Made by a program: the position numbers and the translations under genes. Positions 33,320 through 45,005 of a DNA stretch of 64,000 nt are shown here, one piece after another. How positions within the stretch are numbered: the stretch's first letter is position 1; each line of letters begins with the position of its first letter. Below the pieces are notes generated by a model. The model searched no databases. It was given only the letters and a program-made list of their open reading frames with translations, and was not told where the DNA came from. The DNA is from Brasenia schreberi (taxonomy: Eukaryota > Streptophyta > Magnoliopsida > Nymphaeales > Cabombaceae), in NCBI GenBank assembly GCA_036023115.1, contig JAYKKT010000055.1, positions 11,104,501 through 11,168,500 of the forward strand, written 5' to 3'.

Positions 33320-34375
33320 TCACCAATGTATGAGAGATAAACTTGATGCCAGATCTATCACATGTATTTTCTTGGGATACTTGTCTACTCAGAAAGGTTA
33401 TAAATGTTATGATCTTCTTAGAAGTAAATTATATATATGTAACTTTGAATGTTACCTTTCATGAAGATACTCCATTCTATCACATGCAGGAAATTCCACT
33501 GACAGAAACGTCATCAACAAATGTTATACCTCTTCCACCAGTTGAGAATCGATCAGAACATGAAAGGGAAGAAGAGGACATGATACCCCCTTAAGAAAAA
33601 GAATGGCAGGTATATACCAAAGGAGTAAGAAATACCTTCCTCCCTCATCAATCTACCACTCAAAATCAAGCTCCACTCATAGAATCAAATCAAACTCCTT
33701 CTCAGGTAATATCACATAACTCAGATAATGATGTGACTTGTCGATTGCAATCCGAAAAGGAAAGCGTGCAGTAGCCAAATATTCGTTGCATAACTTGGTG
33801 TCATATTCCAACTATCCCAGAGAATATCAGTTATTCGTGATGAATGTAGAAAGCATAAATATTCCCAAAACATTTGAAGAAGCAGAACAACTACCAGAAT
33901 GGAAGAGTAAATTGCATCACTAGTATGTAATAAGACTTGGGAACTAGTTGACATACCATCAGATCGGAAAACCGTTGGATGCAAATGAGTATTCTCTGTG
34001 AAAGTTAAGGCAGATGAAAATATAGAAAGATACAAAGCTAGATTAGTAACTAAAGGTTATAGTCAATCATATGACATATATTATACTAAAACATTTACTC
34101 CAATGGCAAAGATGAATACCATCAGAATTATTTTAAATGTAGCAGTTAATAGAGGATGAGAATTGTGGTAGTTGGACGTTAAGAATGCTTTCCTTCAAGG
34201 GGATATCATGGAAGACATTTATATGGATCTACCACCAGGATACTGTCAGAGACAAGAGCAAGGTAAAGTATGTAAGTTAAAGAAATCAATTTATGACTTA
34301 AAACAATCTCCAAGAGCATGGTTTGAAAAATTCAATGATGGTGTCACTAAATTAGGATTCAAACAGTGTACCAAT
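33320..34375 (+). pseudogene. Copia-1 integrase tail and first half of reverse transcriptase
   Basis: CIFLGYLSTQKGYKCYD-like sequence at 33360-33412 ends the integrase, followed by a Ser/Pro linker. RT begins about 33960 (TVGCK, RYKARLVTKGYSQSYD, TFTPMAKM) and continues with LDVKNAFLQGD (34172-34205), LKKSIYDLKQSPRAWFEKF (about 34274-34330) and KLGFKQCT at the break. Its catalytic YVDD box is on the other side of the break, at 2312-2325. Confidence 0.85.
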
Positions 34376-35793
34376 TGTAGACATGAAAATTTTCACTCCC
34401 AAGCTATGAAAACTTGAAGTGAACCTTTTCGTATCTAAGCTTGCGTGAGCGTGCCAGCTAGTTTACACAAACTAGCAAAGACTTAAACAATTTTCTAACT
34501 TTTGGCGATTGTAGGCAAGCGAACTCTTTTCGCTTAAACCTTCTTGAATCAATGGTCAAGGGTCGGTTTAAGCGCTTAGAAAACTTCAATTTAAAACAGG
34601 TTTTACTTCAAATCACGTGAACAAACAATGCTTTGAAAGAATTTGGTTTGTGCACTTTTTGATTCAATGTTTTGAAATGAATACGTCCTGAAAACAGAGT
34701 TTTTTGTTTTCAATGCCTGTTTCTAAAGTTGATCTCGATGCGCTACAGGCCTCCAAAAATTCTCAAAATTTTAACAGACGAAACTGGTACTGCAAAAAAC
34801 CCTGTGCCTTTTATAGATCTCAATTTGAAGACATATTGAATCAAAATTAAATGTTTGAACAGACCTAACTCACTGAACCGGAATTACTCTGTCCCAAAAA
34901 TAAAGAGGGTCAAAGATGAGTTTGTATCTCTGTGATCCGAATTCCGAATTTAATGATTTTGTGTTTTGGAAAGGTATGAATGTCAGCTTTCCAATGCACC
35001 AAAAATCACGCAAATTGGATTCCTATGGATAGAGATATGAGACTTTTACCCAACCTCTGTTTCAAGAAATCCGACTGTACAACAAGTGTTCAAAAAGTGT
35101 TTCGGTCTTTTCCCAGTTTTATCACGGGGTTGGACGGCCCTAGAAGTCTTGCAAATTTTATTTAGAGTGGCCTAATGTGTGTGGAATATGTGTGCCAAGT
35201 TTCAATCGAATCGAAACAAGCATCAAGAAATTAAAATTACAGAAAAGAACATATGCAGAGATGCTGAAATCCTGTTTTCTGCTTTTATGAGTATAATGAT
35301 GCAAACTCACACGAATTTAAATACAACAACTCTACAATCCCCAAAGTAAATTGTTGGAATGTAAATGAATTGAAAGTATTTTATAGCTTAAGCATAGAGG
35401 GGATTAGAAGTATAAAACGATTATAGAATATATTGGAGAAGAAGAATAAACATGTAGAGTGCATGTGGGTGTAATAGTGATCATCCATCAATTAAAATGA
35501 AAAGCAATGAAAGCTAATCACTATTACAACGTGGGGGGAGGCTGAGCTCCATTATTACAACCCCAATTTAATCAAATTGAAAGGAAGAAGATGAGAATTG
35601 AATGAAATAAAGCATTACTTACCCGAGTCTTGTATTACAAAAGGGCCGAAATTGAAGAATGAATTCGGCCTATCAAAGCTCTTTCTTATTCAATCTTCTA
35701 TCTTACCTCTCACCTATCTAGCACTCACCTTTCTTCTCCACTCTTGGACGTCCCTTGGCTGGATTCCTACACCTAACTATCACAGACAAAACC
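34376..35793 (-). repeat. 3' LTR of the Gypsy element, last 1418 bases, reversed
   Basis: Reading down the minus strand it matches 3281-4698 to the end, TGTCTACA (34383-34376). 1418 bases here plus 915 at 12907-13821 plus five missing bases equal the 2338 of the intact LTR. The five bases next to the LTR end are CCAAT/ATTGG, against CCAGT/ACTGG at the 5' LTR. Confidence 0.9.
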
Positions 35794-36225
35794 AACTCAC
35801 AAAATTCGCCAGGAAATGAATGTTATCTTATTCATTCTACCAAGAGGTCTATTTAAGCTTGGACAAGGGCTCCAAAGCTAGCCATAAAGAAATAAAACAA
35901 AATACAAGTTCCCATGCAACAATTAACTCATGCTGCAAATTTTCAAGGTGTTAAATGCAACATTCTATTATCCTAGGTATTGAGAATATAAAAACTAGTT
36001 TCCTATGTTTCCTATGGTGTTGGATGAATTCTTACTATAATTACCTTAAAAATCACCATAATGAATTGATTTTGTAGTTGACTAGTTTTTAACATTTAAG
36101 GCTTGTGGTTCCTGAGGAGTGAGAACATCTTTTAGACTTTCTGGAGTAGAATTCCAATCACTTCTAATGGAGATGTTCTCGTTAACATATTTTTGAACTA
36201 ATTGAATAAATTGAGAAATATGTTT
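35794..36225 (-). repeat. Repeat X, copy B (empty site for LINE copy D)
   Basis: It matches 14008-14181 plus 15144-15415 in reverse, without the LINE in between, and joins the Gypsy LTR piece directly at 35793. On the minus strand a short frame contains QISQFIQLVQKYVNENIS. Family unknown. Confidence 0.6.
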
Positions 36226-36545
36226 AGACTAATGTCCACAACAGACACAAACCCGAAATGACACAACCCAAACCCGAGTCCTCTCGGATTCATTGCACCA
36301 ACTTTGATGTAGTGACCACCCAGGAACGATATAGTATTACCCAACCCATACCCGAATCTCAATTGTCCATTGTACACGCATGGATGGGTTATGTGATTGG
36401 GTCTATATTTTTCACTTTATGTGACTACGGAGATGTCGTGTACCCAATTTTAATCCTAACAATATCGTCAAAATTAATTGTTGATTATAACCAAATTATT
36501 CATAAAACTAATACAAGTAATTGTAAATTTTTAAGATGAAGTAGT
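36226..36545 (+). other. Possible hAT-like subterminal sequence
   Basis: Repeated ACCCGA/ACCCAAACCCG words (36250-36360) in one orientation suggest a transposon end, but no terminal repeat is seen. Confidence 0.3.
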
Positions 36546-36559
36546 TTAAATTTTAATCT

Positions 36560-36570
36560 TTTTCTTTCTT

Positions 36571-36604
<34 letters not shown>

Positions 36605-36770
36605 TGAGAAAACACTATTTATGTAGTGATATATCAACTCATCCTTAAATATATTTAAAAATCTCAACCGTTTGATCGGTGAAATCAATGGTTGAAATTT
36701 AAATTCAAAAATAAAAAAATATATTGATACATTTTGTATACATAATAAATGCATCTGGTATTATTTGTTT
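36560..36770 (+). mobile_element. MITE family M1, copy 3 (partial)
   Basis: A (CT)n(TA)n tract at 36567-36603, then CTCATCCTTAAATATATTT, ATCTCAACCGTTTGATCGG, GAAATCAATGGTTGAAATTT and a TAAATTCAAAA centre. The right arm is not clear. Confidence 0.5.
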
Positions 36771-36839
36771 TTTTGACTTATCTTAATTCTTAATAGTGGA
36801 TTGATGAATGGATGAACTAATTTATATATATATGTTATG

Positions 36840-38080
36840 TTTTATGGTTTAGTATGGGTCGAATGTATTTAATCATTCAGGCCTCGGGGGTTACGTCTTT
36901 GGGCTCGGTTCCCGATGGCATAAGCGCAGCCATTCACATGAAACTGTGGACATAGGTAAAGGGTTGCCGTTGCTTTGCTTGTAGGAAAAGCAAAATAGCA
37001 TCACAGCCCACGGTTAAAATGGCATAAAAAATCAACCCTACAATTGAAAAAACGTTCTCAACCCTTTTGAACATGGTCTGCCGGGTGGCAAATTAAGACA
37101 CGGCATGGCAACAAATATGGATATGATATAAAAAGTTTATGTCTGCGAATCGGGTCGTATTTGTTTTATCCTGCTTTCATAATACGCAACTAAAAAGACG
37201 AAATCACTGACAATCTTAAACGTGACGGTGAAGTGCAACATCAACACGACACAGAAAGCGGCTTCTCACGTCATGTTTTCATAGGAGTTTGCATATGGCT
37301 ATGATTTGCTGTGACAGTGGAATTCCTATCATGTTATTTTGTGTTTGTGTCAAGAGCAGGTCAACGAACACGGGCCCCATTCTCTTTCTAGAAAATTTCG
37401 AATCGTGTTCGTGTCTGAAGTCGCCACCCAAACACTAGATGGAAGTCACTCGGTCCTCCAAATGTCGATCGTGAGTGCCAGTCAGGAGGTTAAGGGAAGG
37501 TTTTGAAATTGAAATCTTCACGACACCTAGAAAGTCAATTTCTCCCAAGCAATGTGTAACTAAGGAACAAATTGATGAAGACTTTTAAAATGCCCACAGT
37601 TTCGGCTGGCGACTCCTCTCGGCACCAACAAAACCTTCATGTCCGCATAATGTGACACGAACAAATAAACTAGTCATGTTCATGTTGACTTGTATGTATC
37701 TGTTTGATTGCAAAATAAGCGATAAAAGCACAAAATGAAACTACCCGCAATTTCATAATCGACACAAAAAGGTGCCACGGACAATATCATTTCGTGTTAA
37801 CTCAAAGTGGCACACAAAGATTGTGTCCGATCTGCTTTCAATGACACGACTTGGAAAATATGCCGGCCCACAGTAATATTACCACCACATCTACGGATTT
37901 ATGTGAATGCTTATCCATACCATTCCCTTCCCTTTTTTATCCAGTCACAAAAGGGTGAAACTGTGGGCTTTGTATTCCCCAAGCCCACCATAAGAGTTTA
38001 ATCAATTAATAGAAGCTTCATTGTTTTTGTTGGGATGCAACAAGTATTTATCCTCGGGTTGGTGTATCCCAAGAAACTAA
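36840..38080 (+). other. Unclassified repeat-like spacer
   Basis: The words GACACGA, CGTGTC, CACGAAC and ACACGAC recur on both strands between about 37080 and 37860, in the manner of subterminal binding sites of a DNA transposon. The only open frame of note (37807-38001) has no motif. Termini not found. Confidence 0.3.
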
Positions 38081-38924
38081 TGTTGGATTTAATGTTAATT
38101 TAGGTTAGTTAAATTTATGTGCATTAATAACATTTAATTCATGTTGATATCCCAAATATTTAATTGATTCATCATTGATATATGTTGTGAAAGTCCTAAA
38201 GTTTAAAAAGTCATATACGAGGGACTTGTGCTGATAAGGAGGAAAGAAAGTTTTGTCTCATATTAAAGAATGAGACAAACTCAAATGTCCTTTTATATAG
38301 TTGATATTGATAAATCCACATGTTTTTTTATATACTTGATAGCTTATGAACTTTAGTTCAAAGAGTTTGAGGAGGACATGCTAGACTACACAGGTGTTGG
38401 GCTTTGGAATTGTCTTCGGTCTATCTTTTTGCATACAAAACTTTTGATCTAATGGTTAAGAGTGTTTACGCAGAAACGATTACGAGATGAAGAGGTATGT
38501 CGTTTGGATCGGATCCATGATCCGTGATCCAACATGCCTTATATAAATAAGCGATTAAGGTTCCCTATGAGTGTGTGACTTTGATTGCTCTTAGTTGTTC
38601 TTTCCCTCTAGCCATAGGCGATTGAAGCGTGGTCGAAGTCGACTCAAAGTCAAGTATGTGCCTTTCAGTTGTGTGTGAGTTTTACCCTGAGAGGAAGGCA
38701 TATGTACTCGTACATACTGTATAGCGGGAAACTGATTTATCTAATGCAAGTCTGTAATGCGACTCATATAGATAAGTTTCTTTTCTAAGTATTATTTATG
38801 CTTTTGTTTTCCGTACAGTTTGTTTATTACTTACTTTAGATCTCCGATTGTTGTTGAGTGGGACATATTTATATTTGTTGTATATTGATTTATTATGCAT
38901 GTATTTTTATGGATTTTGCTAACA
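38081..38924 (+). repeat. 5' LTR of Copia-3 (844 bases)
   Basis: TGTTGGATTTAATG at the start and GCTAACA at the end (TGTT/AACA). It aligns with 52511-53379 throughout, with much higher divergence than the other LTR pairs. A TATA-like CCTTATATAAATAAG lies at about 38537-38550. No clear primer site follows. Confidence 0.75.
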
Positions 38925-41345
38925 ATCTTAGAGAAATCAGACTTTTTTTGTAGTAAACATATCTACGACTTCTACCCTCTGACCTAAGGTAAACTTGACC
39001 TTGATGCTGAAAAAGTTTGTCGGTTCCTACTTTAAACGTTGATAGCAATGTATGAAAATTTGGTTAATCATGTTAGGGTTGCATTTGTATATCGAGTTGA
39101 ATACCCTATGTTACTATTGTATTTTATCGACACTGTCGAATGTTTTATTCGACTCAACGTTTATAGTTTTTTCCCTTTCATGACAACAAAAGATCTGTGA
39201 GCTGTTTTGGATCAGAAATAAAACACTCAATACCTCCTATTAAATGATAGAGGAGAAATCTATGACCGAACATGCCCACAAGTTTCAATTTTATGTCATG
39301 GTTTGAATGAAGCCGAGATGAAGATGAAGCTTTCTGGTAAGTTTATTGTTATGTCTATTATTGAGAAATTTCTAAGTCTTGTGAGGATTTCGGCCTACAT
39401 CTCAAGTATAAGAAGGGTAAGATGACCCTTGATGACCTTGTGGTAGACAACAATAAAATAGAAGCACAGAAGTCAGAAACCCATTATGCATGTAGATAGC
39501 AAGGGTTAACCTAATGGTTAGAAGAAAATAACCTAGTGATCATAAAGGAAAATATATAAAGCATAAACCAAATGCCAAGATTGAAAAGAAACCAAAGAAC
39601 AAACTGTGTTGGCTTTGTGGTTAGGTTGGACATTGGGTGAAAGATTGTTCCTCAAAGAAAGTCAAGAAACTTGCGGTCACTAAAGGAGCTGTGGTCAATA
39701 TGGTGTTGACCACTTCACATGCTAGTGATGGGTATCTATACCTTAAACCCATCTTCTCTCTATTTATAAGCCATAATACTGGATTGTAGACACTAGGGGT
39801 AATGTACATGTTCTGACCAATATATATTTGTATCTTACCAGGCCGTTTGTGGAAGAACTGTGACTTTCGAGGATCATTCAACTACTAAAGTCAAGGGCGA
39901 AGGGCATGCAAATTAAAGTTTTCTTTAGAAAATATTCTAAATCTTGAGGGAGTTAGACACAATCCAACGATTCATCGAAATATACTTAATAATTCTGGTT
40001 TAGTTGGGAAGTATTAAAGTTAGATTGCGAATATAATATAATCGTCGTTATACGACTTAGTATAGAGTGTTTTTTTTAGAAGAGCTATTTGTGTGATGTA
40101 GAAGATCTGTTTAAAATTTATGTAGAACAAATTGTTAATTCTTGCATTGATTTAATGATAATAAGCCTCTACTTCTGCTTCATCTTTATCTTCTTCTGGG
40201 CATGCTAAATTAGGTCATATAAACTTTGATTCCATAAAAATAACGATGAACTTAAACCTTATCCCTAAAACTATCATATATAGAAAACATAAATGTGATA
40301 TATGTATTCAAACAAAGCAACCTAGGAAATCTTTCTATACAGTTGATATGAAATATGAGAATTTGGATTTGGTGCACACTGGTATTTGTGAATTCAATGG
40401 AATAACTATTAGGGATAACAAAAGATATTTTATCATGTTTATTGATGATTGTAGTAAATATTATTATATTTACTTGCTTAAAAATACAAATAAAGTTTTA
40501 GAAAAGTTTTAAATATTTAGAAATAAAGTACACACTAAAATAAGTAAGATACTTAAATGATTAAGGTTTGATAGGAGATGAGAGTATACCTAAAACCTTT
40601 TCTAAGAATATTGTTTATGAGATCGTTGTTCTGTATTCTCTACAATCTAATAGGATAGCTGAACGAAATAATAAAATCTTGTGTAATATGATTAATGTTT
40701 TACTTCAAAGTTCTAGGTTACATATCTACATTTGGGAAACTTTGAATATGACTTGTCATATTCTAAATAGAGTTCCTATAAGCATAAGGAAAGAGTCCCT
40801 TTGAACTTTGGAATGGTCGAAAGACCAATATCAAATATCTCAAAGTATAGGAGTGTCTTGCGAAAGTACTCATCCCTGAACATAAGAGAAAGAAATTGAG
40901 ACCTAAAACAATTAATGCTATATTTATGAGTTATGTGGAGATAAGCTATGTGTAAGATTCTTGTTTATTAGATATGATATTTTTGGAATAGATGTCAACA
41001 CAATAGTTGAGTTTCGTGATACTATATTCTTTTAGAATGTGTTTTTCATGAAGACTTGAGTTTACTAAAGTGTATCTTTTAGAGATTCTGACCTTACTAC
41101 TCATTTTATTCCTGATCATGTAAAAATGATGACAAATATGTAGGGACCCTAATTGTGTTGTTTACAAATCACATAACTCTGAAAAAATAACCCAACTAAG
41201 AAGAAGTACATTGCATAAGATATCAAAGAACTTTGAAAATAAATTGGTTACTTTCAATGTCGAAGATGGTCCTATCACCTTCTAGCATGCTATAACCTCA
41301 CCTAAGGTTAAGTTTTAGAATTAAGCCATTGATGATGAAATCTAG
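38081..41345 (+). mobile_element. Copia-3, 5' part (LTR, gag end, integrase, start of RT)
   Basis: The 5' LTR is followed by strongly decayed coding sequence: a zinc knuckle with one stop inside it (CWLCG...GHWVKDC, 39607-39650); an integrase with HKCDICIQTKQPRKSF (about 40288-40335), LDLVHTGICEFNG and FIDDCSKYYYIYLLKN (about 40441-40490), then a YSLQSNRIAERNN block (40633-40670); and at 41270-41345 the EDGPITF...AITSP entry of RT. It stops there, at a MITE. The 3' part of the same family is at 51640-53379. Confidence 0.75.
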
Positions 41346-41349
41346 TTAA

Positions 41350-41545
41350 TTCTGATTTAGTCTATGTGCAAATAGCACCTGGTACATTGCTTTAGAAATG
41401 TAAATTTCAATCGTTGATTTTACTGATTGAACAATTAAGATAATTGAGAATGTTTAAGGATGGATGGATGCACACATGAACTAATTTCTCTCTCTATAAA
41501 TATAAATATGTGTGAATATATGTATGTGTAGACACATATATACTA
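41350..41545 (-). mobile_element. MITE family M1, copy 4
   Basis: AAATTTCAATCGTTGATTTT and GAACAATTAAGATAATTGAG followed by GGATGGATGCACACATGAAC and CTCTCTCTATAAATATA: the same core and microsatellite end as the other copies, at the point where Copia-3 breaks off. Confidence 0.45.
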
Positions 41546-41749
41546 GCATGCCACCCACTTTAACTGGTTTTTGTCACCATTAATAATGTCTAATCATGTT
41601 CGACCATTGATTTTTTAGAGCTTGAGTGTAATAATATTATCTTTTATATATTTTAAAAAACTCCTACTTAAATGCAATGGATGAAACATGTATACACATG
41701 TCTATCTATCTATCTATATGTCCCTTAAAATTCAGTCATGGAAAACAAA

Positions 41750-42080
41750 CCAAATAACCGAACAAGATCATACCAAAAAGTTGTTCGATTAGGTGTCGAT
41801 CGAGTTCTTCCTTATCTTTTATTTTTTTAAATATTCTTAATTTTTTAAAATTACACTCATGTCATTGAAAAACAATAATTAGACATAAATAAGCATAAAC
41901 TGGTTTTCCTATATATATATATATACACATAGCTCTTAGAATTAAGCTACCGAATTCAACTGACCAAAATAGTTTGGTTTGATTACCTATACAATTCTGT
42001 TCAGTTTCGGTTTTAAAATTAAAAAGAAATTCGGGTATCAGTTAATTCGGTTCAGTGACCGATGCACACCCCTAGTCTTT
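41750..42080 (+). mobile_element. hAT-like non-autonomous element, right end
   Basis: The sequence ends in CAGTGACCGATGCACACCCCTAG, whose reverse (CTAGGGGTGTGCATCGGTC) is a common hAT/MITE terminus, with internal GGTTCAGT/AATTCGG words. The left end is uncertain. Confidence 0.4.
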
Positions 42081-42499
42081 ATATGAACGAGCCGTGGCTC
42101 GTTTTTCATGTGAAGGAGGTGAGCTAACCGCTAGGTGAAAAGTGAACTCATGGACTACGCCTTGAGTGCTACCCAAAATCAATCTTGTGAAAAAAGGTTG
42201 AAAGAAAAGTGATCCTTCATTCACCTTACATGTAACAAGGCGATTACGTTACGTTAGGGCGTGGTTTTGGTAAAAATTTAGAAGTGCCATTTAACAAGAT
42301 TTCACAAGGCAAAGAAGCATTCAGGTTCAACTCATATTGTCTAATGAACCAAACAGGAACGAACCGAGGAGAAGGCGAGCAGAGCCTACTCTACGCGCGG
42401 CTTGGTGCATGAGCCAGCCCTACGTCCATGCGCAAGTTTGCAATTGTGCACACTGCAGGTTTAGTTACTCTTGGGCAAAATTAACACAACATTTTACCT

Positions 42500-42625
42500 G
42501 CACGCAGAGCCTCATCTCACCTGGTAGGGCTCTCAACTCGCGTGTTGTTGTGGCCACGACTTCGACTCCAAGGGCGTGCATACCCGACTTCGGCCAACCG
42601 TTGTAACAAAAAGAAAACATAACAT
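42500..42625 (+). mobile_element. SINE-like tRNA-derived repeat
   Basis: A-box-like CTCACCTGGTAGGGCTCTC, B-box-like ACGACTTCGACTCC (42557-42570), then AAGGGCGTGCAT and an AAAAAGAAAAC tail at 42606-42617. Confidence 0.6.
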
Positions 42626-43735
42626 GTTTCCTTGCAAGGATTACTGCTTGGACACAAAGGACAATTATTAGAAACATCGAAACTATACACTCGAAACAAT
42701 TGATAAGACATCAAGCATTGTAAACATCCAAAAATCTCGCTCCAAATAAAAAATTGATGATAATATTCCCTTGATCTACATCAGAAACAACTAGACAACA
42801 CTACATATGCAGCAGAAAAGCAAATGAACAAAGCAAACAATCTATCAAATCTTCTGCTATCAGCCTCCAAAAAGGTCTCTCTGCAAACAACCCCCAACGC
42901 AACTGGGCTCAGATCACAAGCAGCCACTCTTACAAAACAACAGCTTCCTGCAAGCAAGCTGTAAGCACGACAAACCAGTTCCTGCAAGCAAACAAAACAG
43001 CAAAAAGAAAAACTTCAAAAGGAGAAAAGCATGCAAACCAGCTTCCCTTCCACATTCATTTCCTACACGAAAGAGGAAGGATATTCTATAAACAAGAAAT
43101 TAGAGATGAGAAGCCTGCAATCCCTACAAACAGAGAAGCAGCCATGTATGACTTCAAAGAGGAAAGACATGCAAAACCTTTCTGTTGTATTTTTGGTCTC
43201 TTCCCTGCAAAGCCCCCCTACCCCCTCTCTCTCTCTCTCTATGTGCATGGTGAAGCCTCATCTGAACTAACCTTCAGCCGCCGCCATCGCTACCGCCTCA
43301 CTGACACCATCCTCGCCGTCTCCTGTAACCGCCATCCAAAACAAAAAAAGGGGTGGGTGGGTAGAGAAAGGCTTTACCATGCGGTCTCCCTCGTTGTCGA
43401 CGCAGCCACCGCCGCCCAGACAGCCCTGACCGCCTCCTCTTCCTGGCTCCCCCTCGCTCCAGCACTCTGTAACTGTCCCTTTCTTTTCGAATCAAGCCCT
43501 AGCCTTCCCTCTGAAGGAACGAACCAGAGCGGGTCCAGACGATCAGACCCGATCCACCACTCAACCCAATTGCGTTGGATTCGGTTCTCATGCCTCGTTT
43601 ATTCAAAACCTGGTCCGCTCCATTCGATCTGACTATTTCATATTCGGTTCACAAGCCAGCTCTGCCATATCCAATCCGTCTCACTTGATCTCCGAGGGTT
43701 TCTGGTCCGACTCCTAAAATTCCCTTGTCATACTA
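42626..43735 (+). other. Spacer with a GC-richer patch, no gene supported
   Basis: 43260-43520 is GC-richer with CCGCC and CTCTCTCT words. Long frames exist on both strands, which is a sign of composition, not of coding. Confidence 0.4.
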
Positions 43736-43739
43736 GATC

Positions 43740-44057
43740 CAAACCCAATCGAGCTCAACAAAAAACCCAAACCCAAAATTCATCCCAAAACTAACCTCAT
43801 CCAAAAAAACCAGGCGACCCATTTATGGTAAGTTCCATGAGAACCTCACCGAATACATAGATTCAACAAATTGTGATTTATCTACACAAGAAGTTTCAAT
43901 AGTGATGGAGGTCAACCTTTATTCGTTAGAAAAAGAACTTCAGGGAAAAGAATTCAAATTTAAACCAGCTCACATTATACTCAAAAAGAAAGCATTAAGA
44001 GGTATTCCACTTTTCAAGTTTTACCTCTTAATCACTTGTCCTTTTCCGTTTTCTTAT
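43740..44057 (+). pseudogene. Coding-like open stretch, unidentified
   Basis: About 105 codons without a stop, reading through the intact words KFHENLTEYIDSTNCDLS, VSIVMEVNLYSLEKELQG and KFKPAHIILKKKAL before TAA at about 44055-44057. No good start codon is present in frame. Amino-acid make-up is protein-like. It could be a retroelement capsid fragment or a gene remnant. I do not recognise it. Confidence 0.25.
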
Positions 44058-44649
44058 TAAGTCGATCGTGGGTTTACCTCTTACAAGACAGAAAATTTAC
44101 GTACAAACATCCTATTGAGAAATACTAAATGTAAACTTCAAGTGAATCGGATGAGAAAGAGGATAGCTCTTCGGTAGGCATGGCGAATCCATATTGAGCA
44201 CAGGCATGGTGGCATCTGCCCAACCCAAAATTTTGAAAAATCAAGTAAACGCTATAACCCACGGTTGAATTTATCGAGTATGCTAGATCTACAGGGCTAT
44301 GCACCCCAGCCTGAAAATTACGTGCAACTGCCTCTGGATTCAAAAGGGTACTGCAATGGACAACTACAAGCCACAATCAATGCATGACTACTGGGAGGCA
44401 CTACTAGAGTTCGGTTTTAGCTCGAACTTGTTTGCATAATAAGGTTAGTTGTTAGACTGACTGGTCATGATACAGCTTGGTGTCGATCAATTGGGTTGCT
44501 TGTCGATATTTTCAGATTATATCACAATTGTTTTGTTAACTTTCCCTTGCTCAAGATCGTGCTCGTGTTGAGATCATAATCGAGCTGGCCTTGCTTGTAG
44601 ATGCAAGCGACCTCGATTCAGCAGGTTTTGAGACTTCTAAATGACTTAA

Positions 44650-45005
44650 TCTAAGGTTCTCCAAAGAATATCTATTGATACTATCTCATAAGTTTTTTCT
44701 AAATTAATAAATATCATGTAAATGTTCTTTTTAGTTCTAAAATATATCATAAGAGGTTTCAACAGGTGAATAACCTATATAGATCTCCCTGGCATGAATT
44801 CAGATTGGTTCCTTGTTGTACTGTATACTTGTTTCAACCTGCTTTCAGTATATGACTCGTGAACTTGATATTCAATAATTCACACAATTCTGAGTATTTC
44901 TCTTGTTCTTGTGTACGAATACAACTGTACTCTTCCTCTATTCCTCATGCATCTTTTGATTTTTTATATTTAATTAAATAATCTTATAAGGATTTTCCAT
45001 ACTTC
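44650..45005 (-). mobile_element. RTE-type LINE, copy F (internal RT fragment)
   Basis: Aligned with 27835-28235 of copy C: the block for MIFINLEKTYE (about 44720-44690) and the GRSI-like region are visible, with indels. Both ends are truncated. Confidence 0.65.

Larger units (their letters stand above)
30384..34375 (+). mobile_element. Copia-1, 5' half (LTR, gag, protease, integrase, start of RT)
   Basis: 5' LTR, primer site, gag, zinc knuckle, protease, integrase and RT follow in the standard Copia order, all with stops or frameshifts. The sequence ends at 34375 within RT at the codons for FKQCT, where the Gypsy LTR begins. The rest of the same RT starts at 2360 on the minus strand with SDHTLF. 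The element sits in LINE copy B. Confidence 0.9.

Noticed and set aside
43144..43632. 162-codon open frame on the plus strand
   Set aside because: It lies in a GC-richer patch with long frames on the opposite strand too (43298-43495), and contains CTCTCT runs translated as Leu/Ser repeats. No motif or splice context.
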